A stretch of DNA of 64,000 nt from Prorocentrum cordatum (Eukaryota; Sar; Dinophyceae; Prorocentrales; Prorocentraceae), in the NCBI GenBank assembly GCA_963575745.1, contig CAUYUJ010012558.1:62001-126000 (forward strand), in the 5' to 3' direction. The notes under the pieces were generated by a model, which searched no databases, was not told the origin of the DNA, and was given only the letters and a program-made list of their open reading frames with translations. This document shows positions 33,321 to 44,945 of this stretch, piece by piece. Positions within the stretch are counted from its first letter, which is position 1; each line of letters opens with the position of its first letter. The position numbers were made by a program, and so were the translations under genes.

Positions 33321-33468
33321 CCCAGAGGAGAGAGAGAGAGGGAGAGAGCCATACACAAAAGAGAGAGAGAGGGAAACTCGCGAAAACAGATAACAAAGGA
33401 AGGCAGAAACAGAGAGGGAAAGATAGATTGAGGGGCAGAGGGAACACACACACACACACACACATGGG

Positions 33469-33502
<34 letters not shown>

Positions 33503-33515
33503 AACAAATAAAGGT
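33321..33515. repeat. (GA)n and (CA)n microsatellite
   Basis: GA-rich (33325-33375, 33470-33505) with a short CA run at 33445-33463. Confidence 0.9.
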
Positions 33516-33748
33516 AAAGAGAGACAAACCAAAACATGTGCCCTAGAGAGACCGCGCGTGGCAGAAACAACCAATCACCTGATCTGGGAGCAAATGCATG
33601 TACGCGGCTCGCAAGACACCGAAAATCTCGACCACCGGGCTACCTTGGCCAGGGGTCGAGCAGTGGGGGCCGGCAGGGTGCGGCCGGGGGCCGCGCGGAG
33701 CTGGCTCGTGCGCGCGCACCTGGAAGGCCGACAACCCCAGCAACAGCC

Positions 33749-34345
33749 ATGGTGGAGAGCAGAAGGACGAGGAAAGCGGGGAAGGAGGAGCAGGCCGAGG
33801 CCGAGAGCATCAATGGCGCTGAAAACCCCAATGACTTCGGCGTTGACCTCTTGAGCGATTCGCTATTTTTCTGACTGCCCCCGCCAACCTTCCGCCGGCA
33901 GAGCCGGCCATGCTCTACATCCCACCGGCTGCCGCTGATACTCCGCCAGCATACGCCGAGGAAGGGATTTCAAAACCTCTCGAGCTCCTCGGAAGCGAAC
34001 TCCGCTTCTGGAACGCCCCATGTGGTTCTAACTTGCACGCAGTGGGGTCTGAGGGAAGCAGGTTCTACCCTGAACTTCCCCTGAGACCCATGGCCCATGT
34101 ACGGAACGGGTACTTCCTGGAACGAACCCGGGGCCCCAAACCCTGGGACCTGGGACCCAGAACTTCCCCTGGGACCCGGGTAAGGCCCCCCGAAACTTGT
34201 CGAACACCCAGGACGGTAAGACCTTCACGACGCCATGGGTGTATGGGGCCCCCAGCGGCAGACTCGTGCGGCGGCATCAGCGCTGGCTTCTGCTGCATCC
34301 GCGTGGATCGGCCCACCTTGAGCGACCGTGACTCTCGGGCAACGT
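33749..34345 (+). pseudogene. Unrecognised frame with one frameshift
   Basis: An ATG at 33749 (context CAGCCATGGTGG) opens MVESRRTRKAGKEEQAEAES continuing to DFGVDLLSDSLFF, stopped at 33872-33874 just after a run of five T. One phase over, the sense resumes at once: LTAPANLPPAEPAMLYIPPA, then EEGISKPLELLGSELRFWN, and stays open to 34345. A single-base change in the T run would join the two. The charged N-terminus followed by a Pro/Ala-rich part gives no family match. The last third (34085-34200) contains short GGGACC repeats, so the true end may be earlier. It could also be two exons with an unseen short intron, or chance. Confidence 0.33.
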
Positions 34346-34929
34346 AGATTGTCCCATAACTATCGGCCGACTTGGGGCGACGAGTGGCGTTCCACGTTGA
34401 CTGGGTCACCCGCAGTCGGCCCTAGGCCAAAAAACAATCCCTCGAGAACATGAGACCCTCAATCGGCAAAAACAAACGGAACATCCAAGGGTACCCGCCC
34501 CAGGATGCACAAGAGCATCCAACAAGCACGAAGAACACGAGGGCAGCTTCCCCGAACCGACCTCGATCCTCTGCCCTGGTCCGGCTGTACCTCCCCACTT
34601 CACGCCCGGCGGTGTGCGATGACTTCCGCGCCGCCGCGCCCTCGCGCCGCCCTTCGGAGAGGGGCCACCGCTCTGGCCGCGCGTGAAGTGAGATGATCTT
34701 CGCGCCCCCGCTGGCATCCCAGTCCTATAGCCCCAGACAAGCGATGCCCTGATTTGTTGCATACGCGGCCCCCAGTAGTCACGACGCTTTCCCCATGGCC
34801 AGTTCTTTGACGGTCCCGCGGCCCAGTAAGGTCCCCCAGAATCCGAAAATTGAGAACCACCTCCATCCTGATTCTTAGCAACCCTCCTGTGGTGGGTTCT
34901 CGCTTTGAATAGAATGCTCGGGGTCTCCA
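34346..34929. other. No confident gene
   Basis: Unique sequence with open frames on both strands. The minus frame that reads NQDGGGSQFSDSGGPYWAAG is the most protein-like, but it runs into the triplet block on its upstream side and has no recognised domain. Confidence 0.3.
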
Positions 34930-35265
34930 AGGACCTCCTCCTCCTCCTGCTCCTGCTCCTCCTCCTCCTCCTCCTCCTCCTCCTCCTCCTCCTCCTCCTC
35001 CTCCTCATCATCATCATCATCATCATCATTACCACCATCAGCAGCATCAGCATCAGCATCAGCATCATCATCAGCATCAGCATCAGCATCAGCATCAGCA
35101 TCAGCAGCATCATCATCATCATCATCCTCCTACTCCTCCTCCTCCTCATCATCATCATCATCATCAGCATCATCTGCATCAGCATCAGCGTCCTCCTCCT
35201 CCTCCTCATCATCATCACCATTATGATCCTCATCCTCATCCTCATCCTCATCCTCATCCTCATCC

Positions 35266-35299
<34 letters not shown>

Positions 35300-35458
35300 C
35301 AGCAGCAGCATCATCAGCAGCAGCATCAGCATCACCATCATCGTTGACATCGTCATCAGCAGCAGCATCAGCATCAGCATCAACATTATCAACATCATCA
35401 TCATCATCATCATCAGCATCAACATCATTATCATCACCATCATCATCACCATCATCAC

Positions 35459-35499
<41 letters not shown>

Positions 35500-35617
35500 C
35501 CATGACCATCATCGTCATCATCAGCAGCATCATCATCAGCATCAGCATCAGCATCAGCAGCAGCAGCATCAGCATCATCAGCATCATCAGCATCATCAGC
35601 ATCATCAGCATCATCAG

Positions 35618-35661
<44 letters not shown>

Positions 35662-35666
35662 CCATG

Positions 35667-35738
<72 letters not shown>

Positions 35739-35742
35739 TTCT
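34930..35742. repeat. Compound TCC/TCA triplet block, 0.8 kb
   Basis: TCC triplets (34935-35005) followed by TCATCA, CAGCATCA and TCCTCA triplets to 35742. The long poly-Ile, poly-Met and poly-Asp frames on the two strands are repeat translations. Confidence 0.95.
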
Positions 35743-35744
35743 CC

Positions 35745-36085
35745 TACATCCTGTGCGCTCCCTCGAGGGCTGCAAACTGCGAAACTGTCGCCACTTTCGT
35801 GGAGGCACGGCGGAGGTGCAGCGCAAATCCATTTGAGACCTCGCGGCGAAATGCGCAACTGTCGCCACTTTCTTGGGCTCCTGGGAGGCACGGCGCGGGT
35901 GAGGACTGCGCGGATTCAGGCGACACCTCGCAGCTCCCTCGGGGGCTGCGAGCTGCGCAACCGTCGCCACTTTCGTGGGCTCCTGGGGGGCACGGCGGAG
36001 TGCAGGGTGGCGCTGACCGTGATTACCTGGCGACGAGTTATTTTGCATGGAACGTTCATAGAAATTGGTGCTTCGCGTGGGAAAG
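35745..36085 (+). repeat. 91-bp repeat family, locus 1
   Basis: Three to four units with GGCTGCRAACTGCG, AACTGTCGCCACTTTCGTGG and CTCCTGGGAGGCACGGCG, then a flank with TATTTTGCATGGAACGTTCA and TTCGCGTGG. The same units and the same flank occur at 56465-57515. Confidence 0.85.
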
Positions 36086-36506
36086 GGCATGGGTATGTCC
36101 TGGGTAATTTCAGGACGTTGCATATCTGGCTCCGCGGCGCCCTGCTCGAAACGTATCCATGCTCCAGCTCGGAAGGCATCGCGGACCGTCTCGCTGGGGG
36201 TGGCCAGCCAGCTGGGGGTGGTGTCGCTCCCCCTGCATCCGAAGGAAAGAGGGGGGGGGGCCAGGCGCGCGCCGGTCATAATCTCGAGGCGGATCCAGCC
36301 GAGGCGATGAGGGCGCCCGGAGAACGTCCCCAGACCTCCAATGTGTAAGGACGAATCACCAGGCCTCCACGTTTCGGGGGTCGCCCAAGAGGCCCCTGGC
36401 CCAAACTGCCCCCAGCTTGTCGCTCCGTTCTGGGGCCCATGTGGGCCCCGTAAGGGGGGCCCCGGAGGCCATGGGGGCCTCCTTGGGAATCCTGGGGACT
36501 CCCGAG
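36086..36506. other. No gene seen
   Basis: GC-rich unique sequence with overlapping frames and some GGGCCC words. Nothing recognised. Confidence 0.35.
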
Positions 36507-36592
36507 AGAACTGCGTGCTTTTGAAACCGGAAGGGGCTTAAAAGAACTGCGTGTTGCTGAAGCCGGATCCAGCTTCAAAAACACGCAGTTCT
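36507..36592. repeat. Direct and inverted copies of AGAACTGCGTG
   Basis: AGAACTGCGTGCTTTTGAA (36507) matches the inverse of TTCAAAAACACGCAGTTCT (ending 36592) at 18 of 19 positions. A third copy, AGAACTGCGTGTT at 36543, pairs perfectly with AACACGCAGTTCT at 36580. The three copies can form alternative hairpins. Confidence 0.85.
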
Positions 36593-37440
36593 GTCCGGCC
36601 AAGGGCAATTCTAGCAACACCCCAAAGCCTGTGAGGCTCGCCACGCGGAAGCTCCCCGGGGGCGACCTGCTCCCGCGTGGGGGCAGCGAGGGGGGGTCCG
36701 CTATGCCCGCGGCGGCAGCGCGCGGGTGCTGCTGCAGGAACCGGAGGGGGATGTTCGAAGGGAGGAGGAGGAGGAGGAGGAGGAGGAGGAGGAGGACTGC
36801 TCAGGACTGCTCATTGCACACTAGGGTGCGAGAAGGAATGCGAACATAAAAATTCAGCACCAGCACAGAGCGATACGCAGGAAGCGGGACGCGAGCAGCT
36901 AGCTCTTCCACGACCAGGAGGAGGAGGAGGAAAAGGAGGAAGAGGGAGGAAGGGAGGACGGGAGGAGGAACAGGAGGGAGGGCGGCGGCGGAACTCAACG
37001 TCAAGACGAAGCCGTATCCCTCTGAGGGGCAGGCGCTTTGGAAGGCGCAGGGCCCCGAAGAGGGTCTCCGCCAGGGAATGAAGGCCTCGAGGAAGGGAGG
37101 GCCCCGAGGGATGGAGCGAGTTGGAGAAAGTGAGGAGGAGGGAGGGGGAAGAGAAAGAGGAAGAGGAAAAGGAAGAGGAGAAGGAGGAGGAAGAGGAGGA
37201 GGAGAAGGAAGAGGAGGAGGAGCAGCAGGAGGGAGGCGGCAGGATGGAGATTGCAGGAGGAGGAGGAGGAGGAGGAGGAGGAGGAGGAGCGTGGAGCGTG
37301 GAGCGCTCTAGGGGTGGCGGACCCACCGCCTATCCAAGAAATCCCCGTATAACTGCGAGAAATAATGTTTTGACAATTCTTGTTTGTTGATTGCTGTCGC
37401 CGTCACCACGCGGCCCGCCCCCCGACCCATCCCGCGTCCC
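36593..37440. repeat. GGA tracts with short unique spacers
   Basis: GGA triplets at 36755-36797, 36915-36975 and 37110-37295. The rest is unique and has no recognised gene. Confidence 0.75.
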
Positions 37441-39904
37441 GCTCCTGTTAGAATGGGGGCAACGAGTCCTGAAGGAAAACAGTCCTGGACCCTGGTGCCT
37501 CCCCCTGGGATGAATTGTTCATCACGGGTTGCTTTGTCACAATCCTGGGGCCCGTGGAGGGCCCCGGGAACCCGAAAACGACGAAAAACCTCAGGACCGT
37601 TTCCCTCAAGACCCGCTTCCCCAATGGCGATCATGGCCTGCGAGAACCACCCGCGCGTGTCACCGGTACGTTGCGAAGCGGATCTGCGGTCGGGTGGCAG
37701 GGTTTGGGCCGCGGGGCGCTGACGTCGGCAGGGGGCCGTGCCACGGAACCCCAGTCGAGGCGTAGGTCCAGCAACACTGTCGAGCTGGGTACAATGCGAA
37801 GGCCTTACGGCAGGTGCAGTGCCCGTGACCCTGGAGGGCGACGACGAAGACGACCTTTTGGCCACTTGAAGTCATCTTGGGGAAGATCTCGGGGCTCTCT
37901 TGGGCCTCCTTGCCCTTGTGTTTTTTTTGGGGCGCCTCTGAAGGCCTCCTAGGAGCCTCTTGGTCAACAGGGACCAGTGTTGCGAAACCCCACTTCCGAC
38001 ATAGACCCAACAACACTCTCGGGAAGGGTCGATTACAAAGAGAACGACCGATTCCAAATGTGGAACTCTCAATCTCGAGCGCGAAGGATACCCGCAACAT
38101 TACCTAGACAGGGTGGCAAGGGTCCGGGGGGGCGGTTCGTCGCAGCTGACGGCGGCTGCACAAGTGTAGAAGCGACGGCCGATCGAGCATTGCAGACCGC
38201 TGTCTTCTCGAGACGCACGTTAGCACCGATCGCGCGTGCGCTCGAATCGGCGGAGTGGCCGGCCCAGCGAGGGCTGCTGTAGATGTAGACCAGCTGCATG
38301 GGAGGCGCGCCCCCAGAGACACATATCCTGGCGTTGAGGAATCAACGCGCACTCGAGGGTGCACGCGAACAACTCTGGCGCGAACGTCACAGCGCGACAA
38401 CCGCCCAATCGCGAATTGATCGATGCAGAGACATCGCGGCTCTGAGCGCTGGGCGAAGTCGCCAAAGGCCGCCCCCCTTGGACGGCCGTCCGCGGATCAC
38501 CCCGACTAGGTACGGTTGCCCCCAGAAAGCCCCAAAACATACCCGTACCTAGCCGGGGTGTCGCAGCTTCACCCCAGCTAGGTCCGGGTATGTTTCGGTG
38601 GTTTCAGGCAGGTCCCCGTACCTAGCCGAGGTGGCGGCAGGCCCAAAACGCTTTCGAGCACATCGCATGCCTTCCAAAACCGTCCCCAACGTGGCCGCTG
38701 CGGCCCCCTGGGGGGCGCGACATTGCAACGTCCTTCCTCAGGGCATGCCCAGACGCATTGATTGCCAGGATGATGGCGAGGAAACGAATCTTTTTATCAA
38801 TTGGGACATGCGCCACCACATATGGGCGGCTTTGAACCGCGCACGCACCACGATGCCCCGAGACGTCCCTAACAAAAACCAGCGCTTGTCGCTGCAATCA
38901 GACACCCAACCATCGAGCGCGCCGTTGCGTCTTGACACGCGGATGCTGCACTGGCGCGCGCGGGGCAAGCTGACCGGGCAATAGCAAACGCCCAGTCCCC
39001 CGGACGGCCCATCTCACCTTGGCTGGCCCCGGGTACGGGTATCTTTCGGACCAATGAATCAAGGCAGGATTGTATTGAACATGGCTCAACTTGAAGGATC
39101 CACGGGCACGACAAGGAACCCAAGGCAGACTTGATTCTGACACGTCGGCTGAGTTACGCCATCCAAACCGCACCCGTGCCAGACGCACGCCTTACCCCCC
39201 CATCCGCGGAAATATTTCGGATCCACCGATCATACGTTGGATACCCATGTGGCACCTTCGCCGTTGACGCCACGCCTCGGATGCGCACGCGACGAATGCA
39301 CGATGGAACCCGCATCCGCGCAGGTAATGTTCCACGCGAAGATCGAATCCCCCGCGCCTGCACGACAGAAAGCACACTCCAAAGCTGCACGTTCCAGGCC
39401 AGGCGCATTCTGGACCCCCCCATCCGCGCGCGATGTATATATATATATATAGTATGTATTTACGTATGTTTGTACATATGTGTAAATATACATATGGCGA
39501 AACAACATAGGCGAAGGATTGCTGGATGCCCCCGTTCGCGTCTTCGCATGCGAAGACACGCCCCAAACGCGCAAGTGCCAAACGCCTGTTGGGCACCGCC
39601 CGCCGTTCACGCATGCCTGCGCGCGAAGAACCCTCTGACCACATGATGGAAGCACTTGGTACTTGCACGCGTTGTCTCCAAAGCGCGCACGCGCCAGGCG
39701 CATGCTTGAAGAGGACCCTGGGGCGGAGCCCTCAGTGGGAAAGACATGGCGCCCACGCGGTTGCAGAAATCACGTCGTCGGGGGCCTGCGTAGAGGAAGT
39801 CACGCCACGGGCCCTGACTCTCCACCCCCCGCACATTTTAACCAGCAGGTGGCTGATGTAATGATCCTGTCGAGGGGCAAGAAATCATGTCAGCCAGCTT
39901 GGAC
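37441..39904. other. No confident gene; scattered short repeats
   Basis: A plus frame with internal stops (37977-38540) reads ATADRALQTAVFSRRTLAPI and RNQRALEGAREQLWRERHSA and could be a decayed gene. CCGTACCTAGCCGGGGTG-like words occur three times at 38505-38635. GCCAGGCGCATTCTGGACCC and CCCCCCATCCGCG words pair 39165-39215 with 39395-39440. A TA-rich patch lies at 39430-39490. Nothing else recognised. Confidence 0.35.
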
Positions 39905-40050
39905 CCCAAACGGTAGGTTGTTGCAGTCAACGCGATGCAATTTATGTGGTGCAACTTGATGTACACAACCGACCCACCCACTGACACACCCCATGCTCTT
40001 GCAAACATCCCACCCACCCACCCGCAATTTGGTTTGCAAAACGCATGCGG
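39905..40050 (+). repeat. Composite repeat (14-mers plus tail), copy 1
   Basis: Four 14-bp units (ATTTATGTGGTGCA and relatives), then a tail with GCTCTTGCAAACATCCCACC and CACCCGCAATTTGG. Confidence 0.75.
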
Positions 40051-40254
40051 CGGCGATTGCGGTGAGTGCATAGCGCTGGCTGGGGCATCTGTGAGGCCAC
40101 GCCCGCCCGCGCGCACAGCGGCCAGCTAGTTTGGCGCGACCGACGCGGCCGAGATGTCGCTGACCTCTGGGCACATTACAGCGGGCACTTCAGTGCGAGT
40201 CAGCGACTTGGGCAGGCGCGGTATCTTGGCAATGCCGACAACGGTAGACACTGC

Positions 40255-40480
40255 AACGTATGCGATGAAACCTATGCAATGCAATCTGCGGGGTGCAATG
40301 TACGCGGTGCAATGAATGTTGTGCAATCAATCACTTGCTCGACTTGAAGCTGTGCTCTCCACTGCTCGTGCAACCATCCCACCCTTCCGCCCGCAACTTG
40401 GTCGCAAGATCTCTCAAGACCGTGACGGTAGGTACCACATCGCACTTGGCAACGACACCGGCGCCGACGACGGCAGCGAG
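40255..40480 (+). repeat. Composite repeat (14-mers plus tail), copy 2
   Basis: 14-mers GAAACCTATGCAAT, GCAATCTGCGGGGT, GCAATGTACGCGGT, GCAATGAATGTTGT, then the tail CTCTCCACTGCTCGTGCAAC, CCGCAACTTGGTCGCAAGA and GACCGTGACGGTAGGTACCA. Confidence 0.9.
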
Positions 40481-41090
40481 AACAACGACGACGACGCCGC
40501 AGACAACGACTACGACGACACCGACGGCGTCTCCAACGACGACGACGACACTGACGAAGACGACGACAACGATGACCCCGACGACGACGACGACGCCGAC
40601 GCCGACGACGACGACGCCGATGACAACGCCGACGACGACGACGACGCCGACGACGACGACGACGCCGACGACGGACGACGACGACGACGACTACGACGAC
40701 GTCGCCGGCGACGACGACGTCGCCAACGAAGACGACGACGAGGGAGGAATGAGGACAACGACGGCGACAACGACGACAACGAGGGAGGACGGAGGACGGC
40801 GACAACGCGAACAACGAAGAAGGGGGGAGGACGGCGACGCCGACGACGACAACGACGAGGGAGGAAGGAAGACAGCAACGACGACGACGACGGCGGCGAC
40901 GAGGGAAGAGGAAGGACGACCACGGCCGCAATGACGACGGAAACGACGGCGACGCCAAAGAAGAAGACGATGACGACGATGAGGAAAGGCAGAGGACAAC
41001 GACAACGACGACGACGAAGACGACGACCACGGAGGAGGGTCGGCGACGACGACGACGACGACGACGACGCAAAAGCGCGTGCACACGTTT
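40455..41090. repeat. CGA/GAC triplet block
   Basis: About 630 bp dominated by GACGAC triplets on the plus strand, with AGGGAGGA interruptions in the second half. The Asp-, Thr- and Ser-rich frames on the two strands are repeat products. Confidence 0.93.
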
Positions 41091-41104
41091 TTGTTGAAGA
41101 TACG

Positions 41105-41550
41105 TGTTGCGAAACCCTGTGATTTTGTATGTTTTTTGGACATTCGATTTTGGAATCCTTCCCAAACCGAATGGTTTTGAAGGATTTCGGCATGCGCGCG
41201 ACGACGCGCGCGCATGCACTCCGTGCCATTTGTTGCAGTGGATTCTCGCGACGGCACGCGCACAAGGGCGTCAGAGCGATTTCGACATGCGCGCGCGAAG
41301 CCCGTTTGGTAGTATTTTCCTTTTTTTTTTTGAAAATACTGGAAACTGAAGTTTTCGTAAGATTTTGTAAGAGCGCACGCGGAAGCGTCTTTAGAGAATC
41401 AGAGCTTCGAAACCGTGTGATGTTGTATCTTCTTGGGGAACTTGATTTTGAAACCCGTCCGAAACCGAAGGTTTTCAAAGGATTTCGGCATGCACGCGCG
41501 ACGACGCGCGCGTGTGCACTTCGTCCTGTCTTGTGTAAGAGATTCTTGAA
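41105..41550. repeat. Diverged 140-bp direct duplication, 302 bp apart
   Basis: 41105-41245 and 41407-41547 share GCGAAACC-TGTGATTTTGTA, GAAACCGAAGGTTTT-type words, AAGGATTTCGGCATGC and GCGCGACGACGCGCGCG. The AT-rich first half and alternating purine-pyrimidine GCGC second half are kept in both. Confidence 0.85.
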
Positions 41551-41734
41551 CATTTATGATTTTTGATAAACGAAAGTGCGCGCATCGCGGGGACGGCCGA
41601 TACCGGTTTGGCTGGGATACTATGAATTCGCAGGTGGGATGGACATTGGGTCAGAATCCCACGTGTTTTGCATCGGTCCCCGTCGGATCTTTTACCCCGG
41701 GGGGGAAGGTGGTAGAACCGATTCTCTTTGTAGA

Positions 41735-41940
41735 AAAGAGAATCTACGCGTTGCAGCCTACGTAGTGCAATATACGCGGTGCAATCTGTGTGGTGCAATT
41801 CACTTTGACCGTCTTGAAACTGTACTCTCCACTGCTCGTGCAAACATCCCACCCTCCCACCCGCAACTTGGTCGCAAGACCTCTTAAGACAAGACCGTGA
41901 CGGTAGGTACCACATGGCACTTGGCCACGACACCGACGCC
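41735..41940 (+). repeat. Composite repeat (14-mers plus tail), copy 3
   Basis: 14-mers GCAGCCTACGTAGT, GCAATATACGCGGT, GCAATCTGTGTGGT, then the same tail as copy 2 (CTCTCCACTGCTCGTGCAAA, CGCAACTTGGTCGCAAGA, GACCGTGACGGTAGGTACCA). Confidence 0.9.
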
Positions 41941-42079
41941 AACGAACCGAAAAAACTGTGAGCATAGACGTACATGAGTGCAACGCAAAAACACCAGAGG
42001 GACTTTGGGCCAAATCGGGCCGCGGGATTGTGGGCCAAATCCGGTGGAGTAGCACTACAGACGGCCCCGGCCCCCAGAG

Positions 42080-42316
42080 CTAAACACATAACAGCTTGTC
42101 GAAAACATGTAGAACGAGCGCAATGAACAATTCGTGAGTCACGGGGGTCTGGGTCTGCTGGACCAGTGGCGGGTCTGCCGTCGGCGAGCGAGCGTCGACG
42201 AAAACGAGCTCCGCCGATGCGCCCGCCGCTGTCCTCCCATTCGATGCGCGCTGGAATGCTAGCAGCGCGTCGGCCGTCGCCTGTTCGCTGGCAGTCCGAC
42301 AGGAGGGCAATCGTTT
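42080..42316 (-). CDS. Coding-like frame, unidentified
   Basis: Minus-strand frame reading SCRTASEQATADALLAFQRA, then AELVFVDARSPTADPPLVQQ and THELFIALVLHVFDKLLCV, stopped at 42080. Its balanced composition and regular use of all residue classes set it apart from the surrounding repeats. It has no ATG near its start (upstream stop at about 42325), so it could be a last exon or a fragment of a decayed element. The same sense may continue past the stop (PSVVLLHRIWPTIPRPDLAQ). No family recognised. Confidence 0.3.
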   Translation of the reverse strand, partial: KRLPSCRTASEQATADALLAFQRASNGRTAAGASAELVFVDARSPTADPPLVQQTQTPVTHELFIALVLHVFDKLLCV

Positions 42317-42629
42317 TCTTGATCAAGCCTCCAGCCGAATCCCAGAAGTACTACTGTAGTGCTTTTCTGTCTGGCCGTGCGGAACAGGGGCGGGCGCGCC
42401 CGGCGCGAATCTGGCCCAAGTTAAGTAACCCTTTTGTTGGAACAGGAATAGAATCAATAACACCTTCCAACCGAGTCCCATACTATTTGAGCCAGGGACA
42501 GATCTGGAAACATTGTCTTTGCATTTCCATGCGCTTGCCTTTTGAGATCTGGAGACAACGAGCGGATGCTTCCGGTCGTTGGTGCCCGCGGGACAGCAAC
42601 GACAAGGGCGCACACGTTCGGGAACTTTT

Positions 42630-42830
42630 GCTCAGCGTGTCTCCGCGGCGGCCCTGGTGACACGCTATGCCCTCCAAGCGGATAGCGTGTTGCTCCGCTC
42701 CGCGGGGCGGGGGGCTCGGGAGAGGCTCGGGACATGGACGCCTGGGGACCAGGACGCGGTCAGCCCGTCGCTCGGAAAAGTGGTGGGCCAGAACCGGCGG
42801 CGCGACACGCTGAACAAACGTCCTTGGCCG
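42630..42830 (+). repeat. Dispersed repeat family A, copy 3
   Basis: AGCGTGTCTCCGCGGCGGCC, GGTGACACGCTATGCCCTCC, GCTCCGCGGGGCGGGGGGCT and GGCTCGGGACATGGACGCCT occur in the same order as in copy 1, ending near GCGCGACACGCTGAAC. The flanks 41950-42079 and 42331-42629 show no gene. Confidence 0.75.
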
Positions 42831-42989
42831 AAAGCCTTGACGCGGAAGAGCTGGTGCTGGCAGGTGCCGCGAAGGGGTGGCCTTCACAAGCGCGAGAGTG
42901 TCGCCGCACAGTGCGGACCCTCTTCGAGGGACGCGACTGTCGTCCACCCTCCCATTCTGCCTGCTTCCTCTCCGCCCTCTGTCGCTCTG

Positions 42990-43345
42990 CAGTCTCCTCC
43001 TCCTCCTCATCCTCCACCTTCTCCTCCTCCGCCTCCTCCTCCTCCCTCACCCGTCGCTGATCAATCACCTACGTGCTCTAGTCTCCCCCTGATCTCCCTT
43101 CGCACCGTCCCTTGATCTCGCCTGCCCTTCCAATTCCAATCATGATCCTGCTTCTCGTTCCTCTCATCCTCCTTCGCGCATCGTGCTGCGGACTTGATCA
43201 TTCAATGAAGCGAGGCCCTCTCCTCCTTGGCGTTCTTCTTCTTCTGCTCCTTTGTCTCTTCCTCCTCCTCCTCCTCATCGTCCTCCTCCTCCTCCTCCTC
43301 TTCCTCCTCTTCCTCCTCCTCCTCCTCCTCCTCCTCCTACCACTC
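42990..43345. repeat. TCC tracts
   Basis: TCC triplets at 42990-43055 and 43258-43340, with unique CT-rich sequence between them. Confidence 0.85.
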
Positions 43346-43398
43346 CTCACAAACCCTGCTGCGGTGCCTGTTTGTCGTTTGTCTGCTTCGCGCTTCGC

Positions 43399-43500
43399 GT
43401 CAGATGCTGATGATCTCCTCGTCGTCCCCAGCAGTGTCCTCGCAGGTCGAGACGCTCTTCACGTCATCCTCTGGCCGGCAGCTCAGGAAGTAGCCGCAGT
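43399..43500 (-). CDS. Possible terminal exon, unidentified
   Basis: Minus strand reads LHCGYFLSCRPEDDVKSVST then CEDTAGDDEEIISI and stops at a TGA. A plausible acceptor is CCAGAG/GATGACGTG, giving an exon DDVKSVST to the stop. This AG/GA context is the one used by the confident genes here. It could be the last exon of a minus-strand gene whose other exons were not found, possibly even the FHA gene upstream at 52 kb, but nothing links them. Confidence 0.28.
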
Positions 43501-43849
43501 GCAACGGGACGCGGTGACAAAGGATAAATGCGAATAATTTAGGAGGATGACGCCGATGAGTGTAGACGGGGGGAGCTGAGTTGAGTTAGGCTGGGCGTGG
43601 TGCATGGCGTTCCGTCCACAGAAATGAGGACGTGATGCTTATTAAGCTAATGTATTCACATCTCCATGAGAACCGACGGGGGTATTCAACCCCCCGACAG
43701 CCCCAGACCGACCACCATCACGGAGAACCGTCACGTGCCGAAAAAGGCGGTCCAAGAAACGGCCCAGTGCGACGACGAGGCCGGGCTGACCCTCGTCGAG
43801 GGGGCCCCGCACGCCCAGGAACGGACGCAGAAGACAGTGAGGGACTGCT

Positions 43850-43995
43850 GCTGAGCGTGCCGCGGCGCTGGTCCCAACGACGCGCTTCTCTGCCAAGTGG
43901 TAGCGTGCCCCTCGCTCCGCGGAGGCTTCCAAATCATCGGGCCGTTGGTGCTCGAGGACCCGGGTGCGGATGGCGTGTCGCGCAAAGGCGTGGTT
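43850..43995 (+). repeat. Dispersed repeat family A, copy 4
   Basis: GAGCGTGCCGCGGCGCTGGT, CGACGCGCTTCTCTGCCAAG, GCTCCGCGGAGGC and GCGGATGGCGTGTCGCGC keep the order of the other copies at lower identity. Confidence 0.6.
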
Positions 43996-44149
43996 GGCCC
44001 CTGATCGTAATCCCTTGGTGATAATAATATTCGGGGCCCAGGAGGGGTTTAAAAGGTTTTCCTGGGCATCTCAGCATAATGGAGAAGGTGATGACGATGA
44101 TGATGCTGATGATGATGACAAAAATAAAAATGATCCTGGACACTTCATA

Positions 44150-44945
44150 AAAATCCTCTGGGGATTCTCCAGATTCTTTGGAAAATCCGTAGGATCCTTT
44201 TAGGAATGTATGGAATTGTTTGGGACATCCTTAGGATTCCTTAGGACATCCACAAGGATTCCTTCGGAAGTCGATCGGGTTCCTTTGGACATACATGGGA
44301 TCCCCTAAGATATCCGGATCAATCCTTTTGAAAACCCATCCGGTTCATTCGGAAACGCATCACGTTCCTGCGGAAGTCCAACGGCTTCGTTCGGAATTCC
44401 AAGACATATCTTAGGACGTCCATCGGATTCCTTCGGACATGCATCAGCTTCCTTGGGACATCCATCGGATCCCTTACGAAATCCGCGGGATGCCTTCGGA
44501 CATCCATAGGAATCCGATGGGAATCCATAAAAACCAAAAGAAAAACCAGAGGACTCTTTTCGGAAATCCATCGGGTTCTTTCGGACATCCACGAGATTCC
44601 TTCGGAAATCGATCGGGTTTCTTCTGACATTTATAGAATCCTTCGGACATCCGTCGGATCCCATAAAGAACCCATGACATTATCACGGACATGCATAACA
44701 TCCCTGAAGGTTTCTACTGGATGCCTGAGGACATCTATAGGAGTCGTTCGGACATCCATGCGGTTCCTTCGGACATCCACAGGATTTCTTAGGACATCCA
44801 TAGGACCCCTTGGGACATCAATGGTACCTCATAGGACATGCACAACACTCCTTTCGGACATCAATTGGGTTCCCGCGAAAAGCCCTTAGAAATCCATTGA
44901 CAATCCATGGGGGTCGCTGGGAAATCTATAGGACCCCTTACGACA
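44150..44945. repeat. 21-bp degenerate minisatellite, block 1
   Basis: About 37 units near GGATTCCTTCGGACATCCAT plus one base. Variants swap TTCGG/TTAGG and ACATCC/AAATCC. Because 21 is a multiple of three, minus frames read repeated RNPMDVR/KESDGCP-like heptapeptides. This block continues at 45475-45620 and 46968-47515. Confidence 0.92.

Noticed and set aside
34406-35737. 443-residue minus frame of poly-Met/Arg and 400-residue poly-Ile/Leu plus frame
   Set aside because: Direct translations of the TCC/TCA triplet block. Every phase is open and the sequence has no protein features.
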